NCBI GenBank assembly: GCA_035463475.1
Contig: DATHTE010000136.1
Location: forward strand, 16,339-80,338
DNA length: 64,000 nt
Direction: 5' to 3'
Source: JACPDI01 sp035463475
GTDB lineage: Bacteria; Acidobacteriota; Vicinamibacteria; Vicinamibacterales; 2-12-FULL-66-21
The notes beneath the pieces were generated by a model. It did not search any database, was not told the DNA's origin, and saw only the letters and a program-made list of their open reading frames with translations. This document shows, in pieces, positions 60,980 to 64,000 of this stretch (the stretch's first letter is position 1; every line of letters starts with the position of its first letter). Made by a program: the position numbers and the translations under genes.

Positions 60980-61891
60980 TCAGGGAGTCCTTCCCAGCAT
61001 GTCGACCGCCGCACGGACCCCTTGTGCCAGCTTCGCCGCCGGCCCCGTGCCGTAGTAGTGCAGGAAGATGACCACCGGCTGCACGTCCGTCATGTGGTGG
61101 TGAATCGCGACGACATCGAGGCCGTTGCCGCGTAGCGCCTTCAGCACTGGCGTCACCTCGTGTTCGAGCATGGCAACATCCCCCGCCACCATGGCATCGG
61201 CATCGGTGCCCGCGAACGCCGCCCAGGTGTTCAATCCCATTCGCGCGTTGATGGCGGCACCGTGCTCGCGCACGGTGATATCGGGTCGGCCGATCGTGAT
61301 CTTGTAGACCGGTCCGCTGTGCTCGCCGTCGTGCCCGATGATCTTCGCGAGCACGGCGCTGTTCAACGACGCTGTTGATGCCCCCGCCACCGGTGCTGGC
61401 GACGCCGCAGCGCGTCTCGCCGATTGGTCGATGAGATCAATGGCCGGCTTCACGCGACGGGTCAGCTCCGCAGCGCTCCCCGTGCCGTGCACGTGCATGT
61501 AGAAGATCCGAGGCTGTTCCCGGAAGAAGTGATTGTGCAGCGCGGTGACGTCGAGGCCATCGTTCAGGACGGCAGACATCACCGGGTTCACCTCGTCTTC
61601 TGTCAGGACGAGGTCGCCCATCAGTACCTCGGCGCCATCGTTCCCCTTCGTCAGCGCGATCCAACCGCCGAACCCGAACGGCGTCGGTGCCGGCCTCTGA
61701 TTGATCGTGACTCGCAGATCGTTCCGGGGGATGTTCACCTTCAGCACGCCCTCTTTGAAATCGCCCCCCTTCCCGAGCGCAGTGAGGACCGCCTTGTACT
61801 CGCCCGGCACCTCCTGCGCGCTCACCAATCCGGGCCAGAGCAGGCAGGCCGCGACCGGTAGACCCATCGCAGCGCTTCTCAACCAGACCAT
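60980..61891 (-). CDS. Secreted protein with two DUF1259 domains, 303 aa
   Basis: Signal peptide (MVWLRSAAMGLPVAACLLWPG, cleavage SAQ), then two DUF1259 (LpqO-like) units: about 28-150 (ALGKGGDFKEGVLKVNIPR, VTALHNHFFREQPRIFYMHVHG) and 175-300 (KITIGRPDITVREHGAAI, VVAIHHHMTDVQPVVIFLHYYG). The shared His-rich LHNH/IHHHM motifs may bind a metal. RBS is GGGGGA. It is divergent from chrB across a 91-base region that contains a strong promoter, and may belong to the same response. Confidence 0.85.
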   Translation of the reverse strand: MVWLRSAAMGLPVAACLLWPGLVSAQEVPGEYKAVLTALGKGGDFKEGVLKVNIPRNDLRVTINQRPAPTPFGFGGWIALTKGNDGAEVLMGDLVLTEDEVNPVMSAVLNDGLDVTALHNHFFREQPRIFYMHVHGTGSAAELTRRVKPAIDLIDQSARRAAASPAPVAGASTASLNSAVLAKIIGHDGEHSGPVYKITIGRPDITVREHGAAINARMGLNTWAAFAGTDADAMVAGDVAMLEHEVTPVLKALRGNGLDVVAIHHHMTDVQPVVIFLHYYGTGPAAKLAQGVRAAVDMLGRTP

Positions 61892-61912
61892 GGCATATCC
61901 CCCGTACCGAGA

Positions 61913-61955
61913 TTGACCACCGCAACACTTTACTTATACTCTGAAACGAGTGTTA
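61913..61955 (+). promoter_or_regulatory. chrB promoter with overlapping inverted repeat
   Basis: TTGACC (61913-61918), a 16-base spacer and TATACT (61935-61940) form a near-consensus promoter toward chrB, with transcript start expected near 61947. AACACT (61924-61929) and AGTGTT (61949-61954) form an inverted repeat across the -10, a plausible autoregulatory operator for ChrB (inferred). Confidence 0.55.
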
Positions 61956-61982
61956 CAAGGTCAAGTGCAGGGGCGCTCATCC

Positions 61983-63095
61983 ATGACATCCACGGCCAAA
62001 GCTCAGCTCGAGGTCCGCGCTGCCCCTCGAGCACCCGCGTCCGGCCGGCGTTGGCTGCTGTTTGTCCACCAGCTGCCTTCCACACCCTCGAATCTGCGCG
62101 TGCGCACGTGGCGGCGCCTGCAACAGCTCGGTGCCCTGCCGATCAAGCAGGCCGTCTATGTCCTGCCGGACACGCGCGATACCCGCGAGGACTTCGAATG
62201 GCTGAAGGCGGAAATCAAGGCGGCCGGCGGCGACGCGAGCGTGTTTGCCGCGGACAACGTCGATTCGTGGTCGGACGATGCGCTGGTCGAGGATTTCAGG
62301 CGGGCGCGGCAGGACGCGTACGCCGCGCTCGCGCGCGAGATCGAACGAGTGAGCGGACGGATCGCAGCCACACGGCGGCCCCGCGGAACGCGCGCGCCGG
62401 CCGTGCGACGCCGCGTCGAAGTGTTCAGGGAACGCTTGAACGCGATTGAGCACATCGATTTCTTCGGGAGCGCCGGTCGCGATCGCGTCGCGACAGTGCT
62501 TCGGCAGCTCGAGGAGAAAGCTTCCGGCTCACGGCGTCGCACCGAACGGCCACGGACGGCAGGCAACGACGATGCGCAGAACTACGCGAATCGGCTGTGG
62601 GTGACGCGGCCGCGTCCGGGTGTCGATCGCATGGCCTCCGCATGGCTGATCAGGCGCTTCGTGGACCCGCGGGCGCGCTTCGGCTTCGCGGCAGACCGTG
62701 AATCGGTGCCCCACACCGCACTCCCGTTCGACATGTTCGGCGTCGAGTTCAGTCATCAGGGGGAGGGATGCACGTTCGAGACGCTCTGTAACGTCTTCGC
62801 GATTCACGAACCGGCGGTCGCCCGCATTGCGTCGATCGTGCACGACCTCGACCTGAAGGATGGGCGCTTCGGTGCCCTGGAGGCGCCGACCGTCGGGACT
62901 GTCATCGAGGGCTTGCAGCTCTCGGTTCCGGATGACGACGCGCTGCTGGCGGAGGGCATGGCGCTCTTTGAGTCGCTGTACCGCGCGTTCGAACTGTCTG
63001 AGCGGTCCGCCGGTCCCAGACCCGTGGCACGGTCGCGCACGCGTGCGCCGTCTCGTCGAGGGACCGCTGTCACCCGTCGGCGACGCGCTCGATAA
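61983..63095 (+). CDS. chrB: ChrB, chromate resistance regulator/protein, 370 aa
   Basis: The N-terminal domain (WLLFVHQLPSTPSNLRVRTWRRLQQLGALPIKQAVYVLPDT) and the C-terminal domain (VTRPRPGVDRMASAWLIRRFVDP, CTFETLCNVFAIHEP, DLDLKDGRFGALEAPTV) match both halves of ChrB. ChrB senses chromate and controls the chr operon in other bacteria. Here no chrA transporter follows; the next gene encodes an MFS protein instead. It starts at ATG 61983 behind AGGGGCG, in front of which lies a strong promoter. Confidence 0.92.
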   Translation: MTSTAKAQLEVRAAPRAPASGRRWLLFVHQLPSTPSNLRVRTWRRLQQLGALPIKQAVYVLPDTRDTREDFEWLKAEIKAAGGDASVFAADNVDSWSDDALVEDFRRARQDAYAALAREIERVSGRIAATRRPRGTRAPAVRRRVEVFRERLNAIEHIDFFGSAGRDRVATVLRQLEEKASGSRRRTERPRTAGNDDAQNYANRLWVTRPRPGVDRMASAWLIRRFVDPRARFGFAADRESVPHTALPFDMFGVEFSHQGEGCTFETLCNVFAIHEPAVARIASIVHDLDLKDGRFGALEAPTVGTVIEGLQLSVPDDDALLAEGMALFESLYRAFELSERSAGPRPVARSRTRAPSRRGTAVTRRRRAR

Positions 63096-63114
63096 CCCGG
63101 CTCACGAGGTGCTC

Positions 63115-64000
63115 ATGCTGTCAATCGTGCCGCGCGGGCCGGAGGTCACCTCGAAGGCTGAGGGGTTCCTGGAGCGGCACCACGCGACGGAGCTTGCTGC
63201 GAACGGGCTCGTTCGCCTCTGCGCCGCGGGGTTCGTGGCGTACTGCAGCTATGCCATCTGCCGGACACCGTTGCTACCGCTCTTCGCGAGTGATCTCGGT
63301 GCGGGTCCGTCGGTCATCGGGTTCGTGATGGGGGCGTCGACGCTGACGGGGGTGTTCCTCAAGCTTCCGGCCGGCGCGTGGTCCGACATCCTGGGACGAC
63401 GGCCGTTGCTGGTGTTCGGCGCGCTCGTCTTCGCGACCTTACCCTTCACCTATCTTGGCGTCTCGACGCTGGCAGCGCTCATCCTGCTCCGGTTCGTACA
63501 CGGCAGCGCGACGGCCATCTTCGGGCCGGTCGCGACCGCCAGCCTCTCGGATATCGCGCCACCGTCCACGCGTGGCACCTGGCTGAGCACGTATGCCACC
63601 GCTCAAGGCGCCGGTCAGGCGCTTGGACCGGTCCTGGCGGGATATCTGATTGCAGCCGGGCGCTTCGATCTGGCGTTTCTCGCAGCCGGTGTCCTCGGGC
63701 TCGCGGCTCCGTTGATCGTGGCCGGCTGGCGAAGCGGGTCCACAGCGCCTCCGACCAGCGCTCGCTGGAAGCAGTTCAAGGCGGGCATCGGAGAAGTGGC
63801 TCGTCATCGCCTGGTCCTCGTGACGAGTGGCGCGCAGGCGGCGCAATTCGTCCTCAACGGTACGCTCAATGCCTTTCTCCCGCTGTACGGCCGTGACGTC
63901 GTCGGGCTCTCAACCCCGCAGCTCGGATGGCTCTTCGGCGTGCAGACAGTGACGACGCTCGCGATCCGGCCGCTGATTGGATTCGTGTCCGATCGCGCCG
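63115..64000 (+). CDS. MFS transporter (cut by window end)
   Basis: The first 295 residues are present. Helices such as LTGVFLKLPAGAWSDILGRRPLLVFG contain the MFS A-like loop motif (GAWSDILGRR), and LRFVHGSATAIFGPVATASLSDI is the next helix pair. Twenty bases separate it from chrB and GAGG lies ahead of the ATG, so it is probably in the chrB operon. It could be a chromate or other efflux carrier, but the family is broad. Confidence 0.8.
   Translation, partial: MLSIVPRGPEVTSKAEGFLERHHATELAANGLVRLCAAGFVAYCSYAICRTPLLPLFASDLGAGPSVIGFVMGASTLTGVFLKLPAGAWSDILGRRPLLVFGALVFATLPFTYLGVSTLAALILLRFVHGSATAIFGPVATASLSDIAPPSTRGTWLSTYATAQGAGQALGPVLAGYLIAAGRFDLAFLAAGVLGLAAPLIVAGWRSGSTAPPTSARWKQFKAGIGEVARHRLVLVTSGAQAAQFVLNGTLNAFLPLYGRDVVGLSTPQLGWLFGVQTVTTLAIRPLIGFVSDRA

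Overview
The window is high-GC Gram-negative bacterial chromosome. Outer-membrane barrels, a TonB-dependent receptor with an N-terminal carboxypeptidase-regulatory-like domain, TolB-type propellers, several Ser/Thr kinases (one of kinase-TolB-TPR type), DinB-like proteins and an NHL protein point by inference to Acidobacteriota, perhaps Vicinamibacteria. I see no rRNA, tRNA, CRISPR array, phage gene or transposase. One short element with long imperfect inverted repeats (2828-3032) could be a non-autonomous mobile element.

Layout, 1-21.8 kb: two tandem ABC exporter halves (the first cut by the window edge); an inverted-repeat element; a protease/propeller/barrel protein; an SH3b-repeat gene coupled to an NHL propeller gene; an operon of amicyanin-like cupredoxin, class III cyclase fused in frame to an outer-membrane barrel, and DinB-like protein; a PaoABC-like molybdenum aldehyde oxidoreductase operon with a Tat signal on its iron-sulfur subunit; a secreted GH2 glycosidase; an ECF sigma factor with a small membrane protein; and a periplasmic multi-rhodanese protein.

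Layout, 21.8-44.4 kb: a protein built like eukaryotic soluble adenylyl cyclase; a minus-strand operon of outer-membrane protein (interrupted by an in-frame TGA just after its signal peptide), TlpA-like thioredoxin and membrane/spermidine-synthase fusion; a cation diffusion facilitator; two Ser/Thr kinases; a cold shock protein; small uncertain genes and a shortened DinB-like gene; an NTF2-like protein; a quinone-oxidoreductase-like enzyme; TrpB2 and DAHP synthase for aromatic amino acid synthesis; and a compact [NiFe] hydrogenase unit (small subunit, large subunit, maturation protease).

Layout, 44.4-64 kb: the most striking locus is a tightly packed five-gene operon, FHA - PP2C phosphatase - Ser/Thr kinase - fused SEDS/class B PBP peptidoglycan synthase - FHA. 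In content it parallels the actinobacterial fhaA-fhaB-pstP-rodA-pbpA-pknA-pknB locus, but the polymerase and transpeptidase are one polypeptide. It is followed by a divergent ornithine-cyclodeaminase-like gene; a corrinoid methyltransferase set (MttB-like, corrinoid protein, homocysteine methyltransferase) that could move a methyl group from a methylated amine to homocysteine; a small membrane protein; a TonB-dependent receptor with a good promoter; a DUF4386-like membrane protein preceded by operator-like repeats; a DUF1259 protein divergent from chrB, with a strong promoter between them; and an MFS transporter cut by the window end.

Long frames opposite real genes (for example under the GH2, trpB/aro, methyltransferase and kinase genes) are GC-driven shadows and are left out.
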